From the NCBI GenBank assembly GCA_965219565.1, contig OZ244780.1:310001-374000 (forward strand): DNA of 64,000 nt, written 5' to 3'. Made by a program: the position numbers and the translations under genes. This DNA comes from DAOUJI01 sp965219565 (GTDB taxonomy: Bacteria > Chloroflexota > Dehalococcoidia > Lucifugimonadales > JAGWBF01). Below, in pieces: positions 27,420 to 36,720 of this stretch (positions are counted from its first letter, which is position 1; each line of letters opens with the position of its first letter). Below the pieces are notes generated by a model. That model was not told the origin of the DNA. It made no database searches and was given only the letters and a program-made list of their open reading frames with translations.

Positions 27420-27610
27420 CTGTCCCTCACGGGCCTGTTCCGTCTCCGTAGATGGGTCTATTTCAAGTCCTCCAAGGCAGGAATCGTCCGCTGACGGTCA
27501 AGCCAGCGCCGTTCCACCAGGATAATACAGGGGCTGATAGGCAACAAAGAAGAATCGGACTATGCCCGGCGTTTGGGTGGCGTCAGAGGGAGGTGTCGAA
27601 CGGCAGCCTA

Positions 27611-28528
27611 TTAGCTAGTTCCGCGCAGCCTTGGGTCCAACACGTCTCTGAGCGCGTCGCCGAGCACGTTCCATGAGAACACGACGACAGCGATGGCCAC
27701 GCCAGGGAATAAGGCTAGCCACGGCCCTACTCCGACCACGGTCTGTGCGGCCCCTCGCAGCATGCCGCCCCATGACGGCTCTTCAGGGCCTGCTCCCAGA
27801 CCCAGGAAGCTCAACGCCGCCTCGGCTATAATGGCCACTCCCACCTGGAAAGTGATGACGACGATGAGCACGGCGGTCACCTGGGGGACTATATGGCGCC
27901 ACATAATGCGTAGGTCTCCGGCTCCAACGGAACGCGCGGCGAGGACATAGTCCATCTCTTTGACCGCAAGCGTCTGAGACCGGATCAGTCGAGCTGTGCT
28001 GGGAATGAACAAAATACATAAGGCGGCTATCACGTTGTTGATGGACGCCCCAAGGCTAGCCACAATGGCTATGGCCAACACCAGCCCCGGGAAGGCTATC
28101 ATCGCGTCAATAAGCCTCTGGACCAACAAGTCGGTCAACCCGCCAAAATAGGCGCTGGCGACCCCAATGATGAGGCCAATGAGTGACCCAACGAAAGCGC
28201 TGATAAGGCCCACCTTCAGGGAAATCCGGGAACCGACGATGATTCTGCTGAATACGTCTCTGCCGAGATGGTCTCCCCCGAACAACATATCCTTGCTTGG
28301 TTCAGCATAGACTCTTTCGAAGTTAGACTTGTACTCGCTTTGGGTCTTGATCAATGGGGCGAAAATGGCGACTACAATCAGCAAGAGAGCGACCGTGGCC
28401 CCGAACGCCCCTAGAGGTCTTTTCCTGTAGAACAAGGCGATGTGCCACCAGATGGTCGGCTTAGGCCGGAGGCCGGCCAGCTCCCCCTCGGCGAAGGTAA
28501 CTGCAGGAGTTCCTCTCTCTTCGCTCAT
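27611..28528 (-). CDS. DppC-type ABC permease (importer 2)
   Basis: A 305-residue permease with LFGGDHLGRDVFSRIIVGSR and the coupling segment VLAARSVGAGDLRIMWRHIV, both typical of DppC. A first helix (residues 38-58) and about five more are visible. It starts 24 bp after the DppB stop. No ATPase genes follow; the next gene is the PQQ-propeller protein. Confidence 0.94.
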   Translation of the reverse strand: MSEERGTPAVTFAEGELAGLRPKPTIWWHIALFYRKRPLGAFGATVALLLIVVAIFAPLIKTQSEYKSNFERVYAEPSKDMLFGGDHLGRDVFSRIIVGSRISLKVGLISAFVGSLIGLIIGVASAYFGGLTDLLVQRLIDAMIAFPGLVLAIAIVASLGASINNVIAALCILFIPSTARLIRSQTLAVKEMDYVLAARSVGAGDLRIMWRHIVPQVTAVLIVVITFQVGVAIIAEAALSFLGLGAGPEEPSWGGMLRGAAQTVVGVGPWLALFPGVAIAVVVFSWNVLGDALRDVLDPRLRGTS

Positions 28529-28552
28529 TTCTCTCTCGCAGCTTGACTTGGG

Positions 28553-29512
28553 TTAAGCGTATCTAATTCTGGGATTCAGCCAAGCGTATACTAGGTCGGT
28601 GACAACGTTGAGCACAAGCACCAAAACTGTTATCACCACCACAATTCCTTGAATGGCGGGGTAGTCTCGGTTGGTGATGGAAGTGATGAGCAGAGACCCG
28701 AGACCGGGTATGCCAAAAACGGTCTCGATTACTACGGTGCCCCCCATGAGCCTCCCGAACTCATATGCCAGGACCGTTATTACAGGCAACATCGCGTTCT
28801 TGAGAGCGTGTCGGGTGACAACGACTGTCTCGGCAAGCCCTTTGGAGCGGGCCGTACGGATATAGTCCTCCCGAAACACCTCCAGGGTTGCTGAACGGGT
28901 GATCCTGGCTACGAAGGCCGTGTGGGACGCGGCCAGGGCCAGAGCCGGGAAAAACATCTGCTGCAGATTTTCCCACGGTCCGTCCTGGAAATCGACATAA
29001 GCCAGTGGAGGGAGCCAATCGAAATAGACGGACAGAATGTAGAGCAGCATGATGGCCACCCAGAAGTTGGGCAAGGCGATGCCGACTATGGTGATGACTC
29101 TGCTCACATAGTCTATGGGCCGGTCCTGGTTCAAGGCAGACACAACTCCCAGTGGGATGGCCACGGCAAACGACATCAGCAATGCTAGGACGGTTAGTTC
29201 AACGTTGATGGGGAACCTGACCTTGATGTCATTCCAGACCGGCTCGGAGTAGTAGATGGACTCACCGAAGTCCAAACGGACTAGACCCCACATCCATCTT
29301 CCGTATTGCTCGATCAAGGGTCGGTCAGTGCCCAGTTCCGCCCGTTTAGCGGCCAAGGCCTCTTGGGTATATTCCTGGAGCCCCTCTTCTCCGGACAGCA
29401 GCAACCTGGCCGGGTCCCCTGGAATGATACGCAGCAAAAGGAACACTAAGGCCGTGACCAAAATAATGGTCGGGATGAAGAGGAGGAGCCTTTTCGCTAT
29501 GTAGCCTCGCAT
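28553..29512 (-). CDS. DppB-type ABC permease (importer 2)
   Basis: A 319-residue permease with the DppB pattern: an N-terminal helix, GTDRPLIEQYGRWMWGL in the outer loop and IRTARSKGLAETVVVTRHAL in the cytoplasmic coupling helix region. The start has GAGGTAGGG upstream. It lies downstream of the binding protein, from which a hairpin-containing gap separates it. Confidence 0.94.
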   Translation of the reverse strand: MRGYIAKRLLLFIPTIILVTALVFLLLRIIPGDPARLLLSGEEGLQEYTQEALAAKRAELGTDRPLIEQYGRWMWGLVRLDFGESIYYSEPVWNDIKVRFPINVELTVLALLMSFAVAIPLGVVSALNQDRPIDYVSRVITIVGIALPNFWVAIMLLYILSVYFDWLPPLAYVDFQDGPWENLQQMFFPALALAASHTAFVARITRSATLEVFREDYIRTARSKGLAETVVVTRHALKNAMLPVITVLAYEFGRLMGGTVVIETVFGIPGLGSLLITSITNRDYPAIQGIVVVITVLVLVLNVVTDLVYAWLNPRIRYA

Positions 29513-29619
29513 CTGGTCCCTACCTCAATATCCGGTCTCGTTCTGGTTATATTGGCCTAAGCTGGCGCTCAGTCCGGAGACCTCTCTGGGCGAAGGCGCC
29601 GTTCACCGATGATTTCCAT

Positions 29620-29664
29620 CGCCCCCACGGCGTGTTGGCGCTACGTTGCGCCGCCGTGGGGGCG
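29620..29664 (-). terminator. Strong hairpin between binding protein and permease genes (importer 2)
   Basis: A perfect 13-bp stem (CGCCCCCACGGCG with its complement) encloses a 19-nt loop. It sits in the 217-bp gap between the binding-protein stop and the permease start, in the same place as the hairpin of importer 1. No T-run follows. Confidence 0.6.
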
Positions 29665-29729
29665 ACTCCGCTTTCTCGGTTATGTGTCAGGTCTTGCGCG
29701 CGCTAGAAAACCTTCCTCACCTTCCCGGC

Positions 29730-31913
29730 TTAGGTGCACCGGGGGTCACACCACAAGTGCTCGTGCTTCATGTGGGTCAGGAACGCAGGCGCAAGGTTGA
29801 AGTTTTGGATCCTGTTGTCCACTATCCACGTGAACACCTGGTAATAAATTATGTGAAGAGCGCCTCTGTCGATGATGGCGTTGTTGGCCTCTAGTATCAA
29901 AGCCTTTCTGACCGCCGGGTCAGTCTCTGTAGTCACGCCCTCCCATATCCGCTCCAACTCGGCGTCTTCATGACCAGATTGCACGTAGTAGCGTCCAGTC
30001 CCTTTCCGGAAGAAGAGGGCGGCGCCGTCAGGGTCGTAGTTCAGCACACCGCCGGAGGCGATGGAAAATTGGTAGTTTCTGGTTTCGCGAGCCTCTGAGG
30101 ATACCCTGTTCTCTTGCTGGTTGATGGTGATGTCCCAGCCCAGCGTTTCGCCAAGTTGCTCTTTGACCAGCACGGCGAGGTCGCAAACCTCAGACGTCAG
30201 CCCGCATAGGAGTGTAAGTTTGGTGCCCGGTCCGGCGCCGGCCTCCACAGTAAGTCTTTGCGCCTCGGCGATGTCCTCGGCGGACTTCACGCCTGGGGAG
30301 TCCTCGCGTATGCCCCGCATCTGGAGGCCTTCCTCCAAGGTGTAGCTCCATGAGAAGCCCGTGGGCAGGGGCGTCCCTATCGGGTTGACCCCGCCGAAGG
30401 TCTCTACTATTGGCTGCCGATGCAAAGCGAGACCCACTGCCTGCCTGACGTCGGGGTTGTCGAAGGGCGCCCTCTCGACGTTCAACATTACGCCCCAGGC
30501 TGCGGGATACCCCTCCGTCCAGTGGAAGGTTGACTGTCCTCTGAGCTGGTCTTCAAGTTCAATGGCGTCTCTGGGACTCAGTTGGTTGACGACGGAGTTG
30601 GGCATCAGCACCTGTCCCGTCGTGTAGGCCGCAACCACCCTGTTCTTGCCCTTGACGACATGGTGGATCAATCCGTCAAAATAGGGTTTTCCTTCTTTGA
30701 AGTAGTCCGTGTTCCTCTCCTGTTCGGAGAGCACGTCTTTTTCGTACTGAACGAGCTTGAAGGGCCCTGACCCTATCAGGGTCGAGGCGTCCGAATAGCT
30801 GGGAAGAATGCCCTGTTTCAGCTCATGTTCGGGATACATGGGGAAGTAGTCCCATGACAGGGCTTGAAGGAAGGCCGGGGTCGGGCGCTGGATTGTCACT
30901 TCAACAGTGTGGTCGTCAAGAGCCCTTGAGCTGTCGTAGTACAACCATAGGACGTTCCGGTCGTGCCTGCGGCCGTTGACGTAGTCCTTAAGAACATCGT
31001 AGCCTTCGAGCCTGTCGGGCTGATTGATGAGTTCTAGGCTCAGAACTACGTCCTCGGCGGTGACCGGCTCTCCGTCGTGCCACACGGCTCCCTCGTGGAG
31101 ATTGAAAGTATAGGTCACTCCGTCATCGGCCACGCTCCAGCTTTCGCACAAATCGCAACGGACCACGTTGCGCACGGCTGTCTCGGGGTTGATTTCAGTG
31201 AGGGAGTTGTACGATGGAGCCGAGTGTGCGACGGTCACAATGCCGTTAAGGTGGGGCATGTCCAAGCGGGGCGCGGTGAACGCGTGAAGAGGCAGGACGC
31301 CCTGGTCGGGCAGAATGCCCATCATCAGCGACTCTGGCAACGGAGTTGCGGTTGGGGGAATCTGGGCTACCGCCTGAGAGACCGCTTGTTGCACGCCTTG
31401 ATCGACGGCGCTCCTGATTGCCTGTTCCATCTGCGTAACGGTCAGCCCCTCGGGAATCTCGGAGATGGCTTGGGCCACAATCGCCTGCACTTGTTCGGCG
31501 GACAGTCCCTCGGGGATAGCGGAAATCGCCGTGGCGACTATGGTCTGCACTTCCGCCGCGGACAGCCCCTCAGGAATGGCTCCAATTGCCGAGGCGACTA
31601 TGGTCTGCACTTCGGCTGAGGACAGCCCCTCAGGGATAGCGGCGATTGCCGAGTTAACGATCCCCTCTACGTCGGCGGCGGACAACCCCTCTATCCCTTG
31701 AATCCCTTGGTCCACAATGCCCCGTATCTCTTGAGTCAGAGCGCCGAAATCAACCGGAGTCGGCGTGGGTTGCGGCGTGGGTGTCGGCGCCGTTGTCGGC
31801 GCCGTTGTCGGAGTGACCGCATCTCCGCCGCCACAAGCCATCGCTACCGCCAAGACCAACAACAGCGGCACGGTCAGTATCCATTTAGACCTAATGAGCT
31901 TCAAGATAGGCAT
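29730..31913 (-). CDS. Peptide-type ABC substrate-binding lipoprotein with helical repeats (importer 2)
   Basis: A 727-residue family 5 solute-binding lipoprotein. The signal peptide ends in AVAMAC (Cys27). Then come a Thr/Pro stretch, about six 20-residue repeats of the type GLSxxxVxxIVxxAIxxIPE (residues 55-175) and the binding fold (HEGAVWHDGEPVTAEDVVLSLE). It is much longer than the usual 500-550 residues because of the repeats. The start has GAGGAGG 8 bp upstream. It follows cassette B by 152 bp on the same strand, with its permeases after it. The ligand is unknown. Confidence 0.92.
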   Translation of the reverse strand: MPILKLIRSKWILTVPLLLVLAVAMACGGGDAVTPTTAPTTAPTPTPQPTPTPVDFGALTQEIRGIVDQGIQGIEGLSAADVEGIVNSAIAAIPEGLSSAEVQTIVASAIGAIPEGLSAAEVQTIVATAISAIPEGLSAEQVQAIVAQAISEIPEGLTVTQMEQAIRSAVDQGVQQAVSQAVAQIPPTATPLPESLMMGILPDQGVLPLHAFTAPRLDMPHLNGIVTVAHSAPSYNSLTEINPETAVRNVVRCDLCESWSVADDGVTYTFNLHEGAVWHDGEPVTAEDVVLSLELINQPDRLEGYDVLKDYVNGRRHDRNVLWLYYDSSRALDDHTVEVTIQRPTPAFLQALSWDYFPMYPEHELKQGILPSYSDASTLIGSGPFKLVQYEKDVLSEQERNTDYFKEGKPYFDGLIHHVVKGKNRVVAAYTTGQVLMPNSVVNQLSPRDAIELEDQLRGQSTFHWTEGYPAAWGVMLNVERAPFDNPDVRQAVGLALHRQPIVETFGGVNPIGTPLPTGFSWSYTLEEGLQMRGIREDSPGVKSAEDIAEAQRLTVEAGAGPGTKLTLLCGLTSEVCDLAVLVKEQLGETLGWDITINQQENRVSSEARETRNYQFSIASGGVLNYDPDGAALFFRKGTGRYYVQSGHEDAELERIWEGVTTETDPAVRKALILEANNAIIDRGALHIIYYQVFTWIVDNRIQNFNLAPAFLTHMKHEHLWCDPRCT
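31441..31680 (-). repeat. 60-bp tandem repeats in the binding-protein gene
   Basis: Four consecutive 60-bp units, in register with the coding frame, encode 20-residue amphipathic helices beginning PEGLS. Units share long identical runs but differ at several codons. Confidence 0.85.
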
Positions 31914-32065
31914 GGTGAGCGCCTCCTCGCTTCAGATGCAGCCGATTGAAATTTTAGCCGCAACGTTTCTTTCCCGATATAGGAACGGGCAGATATTACT
32001 CCATGTTTCCAACAAGAGTCAATCTTATCGGACTCTCTGTTCATTGTGTGTTTGAAACAACGCCG

Positions 32066-33166
32066 TTAGAGGTTGTACTGGGGGTCAACCCAGCCCTGCT
32101 CTTTGATGTATACCTGCATCCTGCCGGTGCGGTTCTCTAGAATGATGATGTTCCCCTCTGCGTCCACGTTCACTGCAACCGGCATCCAGAGCTTCCACTC
32201 TATCGAGCGGTCAGCGCGCTTTCGGGCCTTCACGTAGTCGGGGTTGGCGTTCACGCGGTCCAGATTGGCGGGGGAGAGGTCTTCGGCGTCCCCGTGGAAG
32301 GCGGTGAGATATTCTCCCTCGGAGTCGAATACCGTTAGGCGGTTGGCGCCCCACTCGGCCACGTACACGTCGCCGTCCCTGTCGATCGCAACACCGGCTG
32401 GCCGGCTGAGTTCGCCTTCTTCCTGGCCCGGCTTGCCGAAGGAAGCCAGGAACTTGCCGTCGGGGGTGAACTTCTGCACACGGTCGTTCTTCCAATCGGC
32501 CACGTATACGTCGCCGGCATTGTCTAGGGCAATGCCCCAGGGCAGGTTGAACTGGCCCTCTCCGGCGCCGTAGGCCCCCCACTTGTGCAGGAACTTGCCG
32601 TCCTTCGTGAACACCTGCACCCGGTGGTTGCGGCTGTCCACGACATAGAGGTTGTCGTCGTTGTCGAACACGAGACCCGATGGGCCGTTGAGTTCGCCGT
32701 CCCCCGCTCCCCTGGCGGGGTCCACTTTCCTCAAATAGTAGTTGAAGGCAATTCCCTGGGTGTTAGGGATGGGGATCACGTTGTCTTGTGGGGTCCCTTC
32801 CACCGATGAAGCAGGGTCCCAGCTTCCCAGGTAGTTGCCGTCGGTGTCCCATTTGAAGATGCGGTTGGTGTAGTCGTCGCAAACGTAAATCGTTTCCTGG
32901 CTGTCCACTGCGATGGAAGCGGGCATCGGGCATTGTCCTTCCCCGAAGTCGGTGCCGCGGTCGTCCCAGAGGAAGCGATGGTCCATGGTGCACTTGGTCA
33001 GACCCTGGAGAGGAAGGAACTCGAAACCCTTGCTAATTACGTATATGGCGCCCTCGGAACCCAGGGCGAAGTCCGTGGGGCGAAGGAAGTTCCTCCCGCC
33101 GCCCCGGCCGGAGCCCACTGCGAACCCGTAGTTGTACACCCTGTCACGAACATAAGTCGTTAGCAT
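32066..33166 (-). CDS. NHL-repeat propeller, cassette B
   Basis: A 366-residue NHL propeller without signal peptide, closely similar to the cassette A partner (GEGQFNLPWGIALD, VYVADWKNDRVQKF, QVYIKEQGWVDPQYNL tail). I start at the ATG at 33166 (MLTTYVRDRVYNYG), which has GGGAGG 7 bp upstream and aligns with the other copies; the frame upstream is not conserved. It is 61 bp after DUF1800 B and 152 bp before the importer 2 binding protein, so it probably shares a transcript with both. Confidence 0.88.
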   Translation of the reverse strand: MLTTYVRDRVYNYGFAVGSGRGGGRNFLRPTDFALGSEGAIYVISKGFEFLPLQGLTKCTMDHRFLWDDRGTDFGEGQCPMPASIAVDSQETIYVCDDYTNRIFKWDTDGNYLGSWDPASSVEGTPQDNVIPIPNTQGIAFNYYLRKVDPARGAGDGELNGPSGLVFDNDDNLYVVDSRNHRVQVFTKDGKFLHKWGAYGAGEGQFNLPWGIALDNAGDVYVADWKNDRVQKFTPDGKFLASFGKPGQEEGELSRPAGVAIDRDGDVYVAEWGANRLTVFDSEGEYLTAFHGDAEDLSPANLDRVNANPDYVKARKRADRSIEWKLWMPVAVNVDAEGNIIILENRTGRMQVYIKEQGWVDPQYNL

Positions 33167-33227
33167 AACGGCCTCCCATAGTCGCGTTGGCGCGCCCGCC
33201 CTGGACCGTTCCGGTCGTCGGGGCGTC

Positions 33228-34634
33228 TTAGGCGAACTGGTACTCTCTGGACGATACGATAAGGGCCAGCATGTCCCCAATTCTGCGGGCCGAGGCAGCT
33301 TCCGCAGTTTCGCTGTCCCAGCTTAGAGCTCCGTCCCGCTGGGCCAGGTTTATCAGCTGCTCCCTGGTCCCTTCGCCAACCTCCAGCGGGCCAATCAGGT
33401 CAAGGCAGCTGTCCACGAACTCGGCGGGCGACAGGTTGCCCTGGGACTTGATTCGGCCGATGATGGACCGCACGCCCGGGAAGTGGATGTTGGAGAATGC
33501 TCCCGCTGCGAAGTTGATGCGCCGCACCAGCGACCCGCTGTCTATCCATTCGGGCCCGTAGTGCCATCCCTCCACACTGGGCGGGTTGAGCAGGTTCTGG
33601 CCCATGTACTCGCACTCCCTGGCCATGTCTTCCAGCCCGGGCCTGGGGTAGCGGAAGTCGCCCACCATCCGGGTGACGCCAGCCACGACTTCGGCTGGGC
33701 TCTTCACCCTCTGGAACATGGACTCCTTGAAGAAGTCCGAGTTGAGCAGCTGTCGCATGGTGACCCGCATGTCGTACCCGGAGGACACGAAGGAATCGGC
33801 GATTATGTTGACGGCCACCGGGTCTCTCGGAGGAGTGTGCAGCCAAGCAGGCACCTGCACCTCGTCGGCTACGAAGAAGTTGTACAGGTGGCGGGCGATG
33901 AACCGGGCCGTGGCGGGCTGCCGGACGATGATGTCTATCACGTCCTCCCCATTGAAGCGGCCCCGGTGCCCAAGGAAGTGTTTTTCGCCGTCGTCGTGGT
34001 CTTTTTCGTTGTACACGAAGGGCCAGTTGAAGCGGTTGAATGGGCCGCGGGGCAGCTTGGGGCCGATGGTCCAGCCGGTGAAGGCCCTGGCGCACTCGTA
34101 GACGTCCTCTTCGGTGTAGTTCCCCTGGCCCATTGAGAACAGCTCAAGCAACTCTCTGCCCCAGTTCTCGTTGGGCTGTTCCTTGTGGTTGTAGTTGTTG
34201 TCCAGCCAGAATATCATCGCCGGGTTCTTGGCCAGGTCGACCAGCAGATCCCGGTAGTTGCCGAGACCTTTCTCCCTGAACAGGTCGTACTGGCGCTGCA
34301 TCTCCGGCGGGCCGTCTATCTTGTTGTTTCCTGTGGCGAAGACGGTGTGCCAGAAAAGGGCGATCTTCTCTTCCAGCGGCCTCTGGGTGACCATGAAGTG
34401 GTAGATCATGTAGGAAGACGCTCCCGGGGGCGCCTGGGGATTGACCGTGTCCGGGTGGGCGCGGAACAAGATCTCCCGGTCAATGTGCGGAATCCCGAAT
34501 TTGTCGGGGTCCACCAACTCCTCCACGACCTGCTCGTAGCCTATGGCCGTAAGAGCTTCAAGCTCGTCACGGCCGGCCCCGAAACCGGCTCGCCTCATTA
34601 GGTGGGCCATCAATGCAATGTTCTCGTCTACCAT
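33228..34634 (-). CDS. DUF1800 protein, cassette B
   Basis: A 468-residue DUF1800 protein (LMAHLMRRAGFG start region, ENWGRELLELFSMGQGNYTE, EDVIDIIVRQPATARFIARH, SREYQFA end). No signal peptide. The start at 34634 has AGGAGGTTG just upstream; a longer reading frame exists but lacks a site. It lies between importer 3 (upstream) and NHL B/importer 2 (downstream), all on the minus strand. Confidence 0.9.
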   Translation of the reverse strand: MVDENIALMAHLMRRAGFGAGRDELEALTAIGYEQVVEELVDPDKFGIPHIDREILFRAHPDTVNPQAPPGASSYMIYHFMVTQRPLEEKIALFWHTVFATGNNKIDGPPEMQRQYDLFREKGLGNYRDLLVDLAKNPAMIFWLDNNYNHKEQPNENWGRELLELFSMGQGNYTEEDVYECARAFTGWTIGPKLPRGPFNRFNWPFVYNEKDHDDGEKHFLGHRGRFNGEDVIDIIVRQPATARFIARHLYNFFVADEVQVPAWLHTPPRDPVAVNIIADSFVSSGYDMRVTMRQLLNSDFFKESMFQRVKSPAEVVAGVTRMVGDFRYPRPGLEDMARECEYMGQNLLNPPSVEGWHYGPEWIDSGSLVRRINFAAGAFSNIHFPGVRSIIGRIKSQGNLSPAEFVDSCLDLIGPLEVGEGTREQLINLAQRDGALSWDSETAEAASARRIGDMLALIVSSREYQFA

Positions 34635-34780
34635 AACAACCTCCTGAAGACTGCTGTTGGAGGGGAAAATAGGAAGCAGGTCAATTGTAAGCGCCGTAAG
34701 CGTTTCGGTCAATCGCATGGGAAGACGATAGTGAACGGCGCCGTGTGGAGGCCGACAATGAGAAGGAGGATCCTGAATTC

Positions 34781-35734
34781 CTAGCGGGCGCGGGGATTAA
34801 ATGCATCGTTGAGGGCGTCTCCCAGCAGGTTGAAGGCGAATATTAGGATTGTGATGGCGCCCACTGGGAAGAGCAGAAGGTGTGGGTCTGAGCGCAGCAC
34901 TCCGATGTTGCCGTTCTCGAATATCATCACGCCCAGGCTGGGCGTCGGCGGCTGGATTCCTATTCCCAGCCAGCTCAGGATGATTTCCGCTCCTGCGGCG
35001 GCTCCCATACCCATAGACACCAGCACAATCACCGGACTGATGACGTTGGGCAGGATGTGGATTCCCAGAATTCGTCTGGTGGACGCTCCGACGGCTTGCG
35101 CCGCTTCCACGTACTGGTTCTGCTTTATTTGCAGCACCTGGCCTCTGACCAGCCGTTGCATTCCCACCCAGCCAAAGGCTGAAAGGGCTCCGAACACAAC
35201 CAGGTAGTCGGGAATTCCAAGCCGCACCAACTCCGTTCCCCCCAGGTCCCGCACCCATTCAACGACCCGTGGGCGCAGCGTGGCTGCGACGATGAGAACC
35301 AGCAGTATGTCGGGGAAGGAAATGAACACCTCCCCCACTCGGTTGATAACGGAGTCGGTCCACTTGCCGAAGTATCCTGCCGTAAGACCCAGTCCAAGGC
35401 CGAGAAATAGGGAGCCGGTGACAATGGACAGCACCGTAATGATCACGGTGGTCCTCAGGCCGTAGATGATGCGGGTCAACATGTCCCGTCCGGCCCGGTC
35501 GGTCCCCAATGGATGCTCCCAGGACGGAGCTTGCTTAACGGTGCTCAGGTCGACTTCCCGGTAGTCATAGGGCGTCACCCAGGCGGCGAGAGCGCCCGCG
35601 ATGTAGAACACCAGAATCACTACCAGGCAGGCCACTCCCACCTTCTTTTTGAGGAACCGGCGGAGGGAAATGGACCACAGGCTTGCTCCCCGTTTTTCTC
35701 CTTCGGAGGTCAGTTCTATCTGGTTGACGGCCAA
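34781..35734 (-). CDS. DppC-type ABC permease (importer 3)
   Basis: A 317-residue DppC-type permease with HPLGTDRAGRDMLTRIIYGLR and VEAAQAVGASTRRILGIHILPN. A helix near residues 34-54 is followed by about five others. The start is TTG with GGAG about 9 bp upstream. It follows the DppB gene by 18 bp. Compared with importers 1 and 2, it has an insert around residues 155-180 (TLRPRVVEWVRDLGGTEL). Confidence 0.93.
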   Translation of the reverse strand: MAVNQIELTSEGEKRGASLWSISLRRFLKKKVGVACLVVILVFYIAGALAAWVTPYDYREVDLSTVKQAPSWEHPLGTDRAGRDMLTRIIYGLRTTVIITVLSIVTGSLFLGLGLGLTAGYFGKWTDSVINRVGEVFISFPDILLVLIVAATLRPRVVEWVRDLGGTELVRLGIPDYLVVFGALSAFGWVGMQRLVRGQVLQIKQNQYVEAAQAVGASTRRILGIHILPNVISPVIVLVSMGMGAAAGAEIILSWLGIGIQPPTPSLGVMIFENGNIGVLRSDPHLLLFPVGAITILIFAFNLLGDALNDAFNPRAR

Positions 35735-35752
35735 CTGCGATTTCTCCGGCCC

Positions 35753-36706
35753 TTAGTATCTAATCCGCGGGTCAATAAAGCGGTATCCGATGTCTACGAA
35801 CAGGTTGGCCAGAACGAACCCCGTGGCGATTATCAGGGTGATGGCCATGATGATCGGGTAATCCCGGGAGAAAAAGGACTCGATGGCAAGGCTGCCCATC
35901 CCCGGGATGCCGAAGTAGAACTCGGTGATGAAGGACCCGGTCATCAAAGTCGCCAGAGACATGCCGGTAAGGGTGAAGAGGGGTATCAGGGCGTTGCGCA
36001 GGATATGTCGGTGACGCACCACGTACTCGTGCAATCCCTTAGCCCTGGCCGTTCGGACGAAGTCCTGGGCCACCACATCCAGAGTGGAGGCCCTGGTGAT
36101 GCGGGTCACCGCCGCTATGCCGGGAATCCCCATGACCATGGCGGGCAGGATTATACGCATGTCGAAGAACCCGCCCCAACCGCTGACGGGCAGCAGGTCC
36201 AACTTCAGGGAAAACAGGATGAGCAGCCCCGGCGCCGTCAGGAATATGGGCACTGACATGAACATCAGGGTCACCGCAACCGTGGTCGTGTCCAGCCAAC
36301 TTCCCTGCTTCAGGGCCGCGAAGAATCCCAGCGGGACGCCCAAGCCCAGGGACACAATCATCGCCGCGATGGCCAGTTGAGCCGACGTCCACATCCGTTT
36401 GGGAAGCAGCTCGTCCACGGTTCGGCCCCGGTAACGGAAGCTTTCCCCCAGGTCGCCGTGGAACAGGTCTTGGACGTAGATGCCGTACTGGACCAGGATG
36501 GGCCTGTCCAAGCCCTGCTGCTTCCTGAGCCTCTCAACGGCCTCGGGGTTGTTGTATTGCCCCAGCAGGACTTGGACCGGGTCTCCGGGGCCGACCCTCG
36601 TCAGGACGAAGGTGATAAGCGAGACTACCAGAAGCAGGACCGGAGTCCACAGCAGGCGTCTGACGACGTAGACCCAGAGGTTCTCCCCGATTTGACCCAC
36701 CTCCAT
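35753..36706 (-). CDS. DppB-type ABC permease (importer 3)
   Basis: A 317-residue DppB-type permease (QQGLDRPILVQYGIYVQDL outer loop; VRTARAKGLHEYVVRHRHIL coupling segment; DPRIRY end). It starts 14 bp after the binding-protein stop, with no intervening hairpin, unlike importers 1 and 2. The ribosome site is weak (CGGGG), so translational coupling to the preceding gene is likely. Confidence 0.93.
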   Translation of the reverse strand: MEVGQIGENLWVYVVRRLLWTPVLLLVVSLITFVLTRVGPGDPVQVLLGQYNNPEAVERLRKQQGLDRPILVQYGIYVQDLFHGDLGESFRYRGRTVDELLPKRMWTSAQLAIAAMIVSLGLGVPLGFFAALKQGSWLDTTTVAVTLMFMSVPIFLTAPGLLILFSLKLDLLPVSGWGGFFDMRIILPAMVMGIPGIAAVTRITRASTLDVVAQDFVRTARAKGLHEYVVRHRHILRNALIPLFTLTGMSLATLMTGSFITEFYFGIPGMGSLAIESFFSRDYPIIMAITLIIATGFVLANLFVDIGYRFIDPRIRY

Positions 36707-36720
36707 CCCCGGCGGGATTG

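Noticed and set aside
31441..31680. Regular 60-bp repeats as a possible CRISPR array
   Set aside because: The period is in frame with the binding-protein gene, the units encode a helical pattern and no spacers of unrelated sequence separate them.
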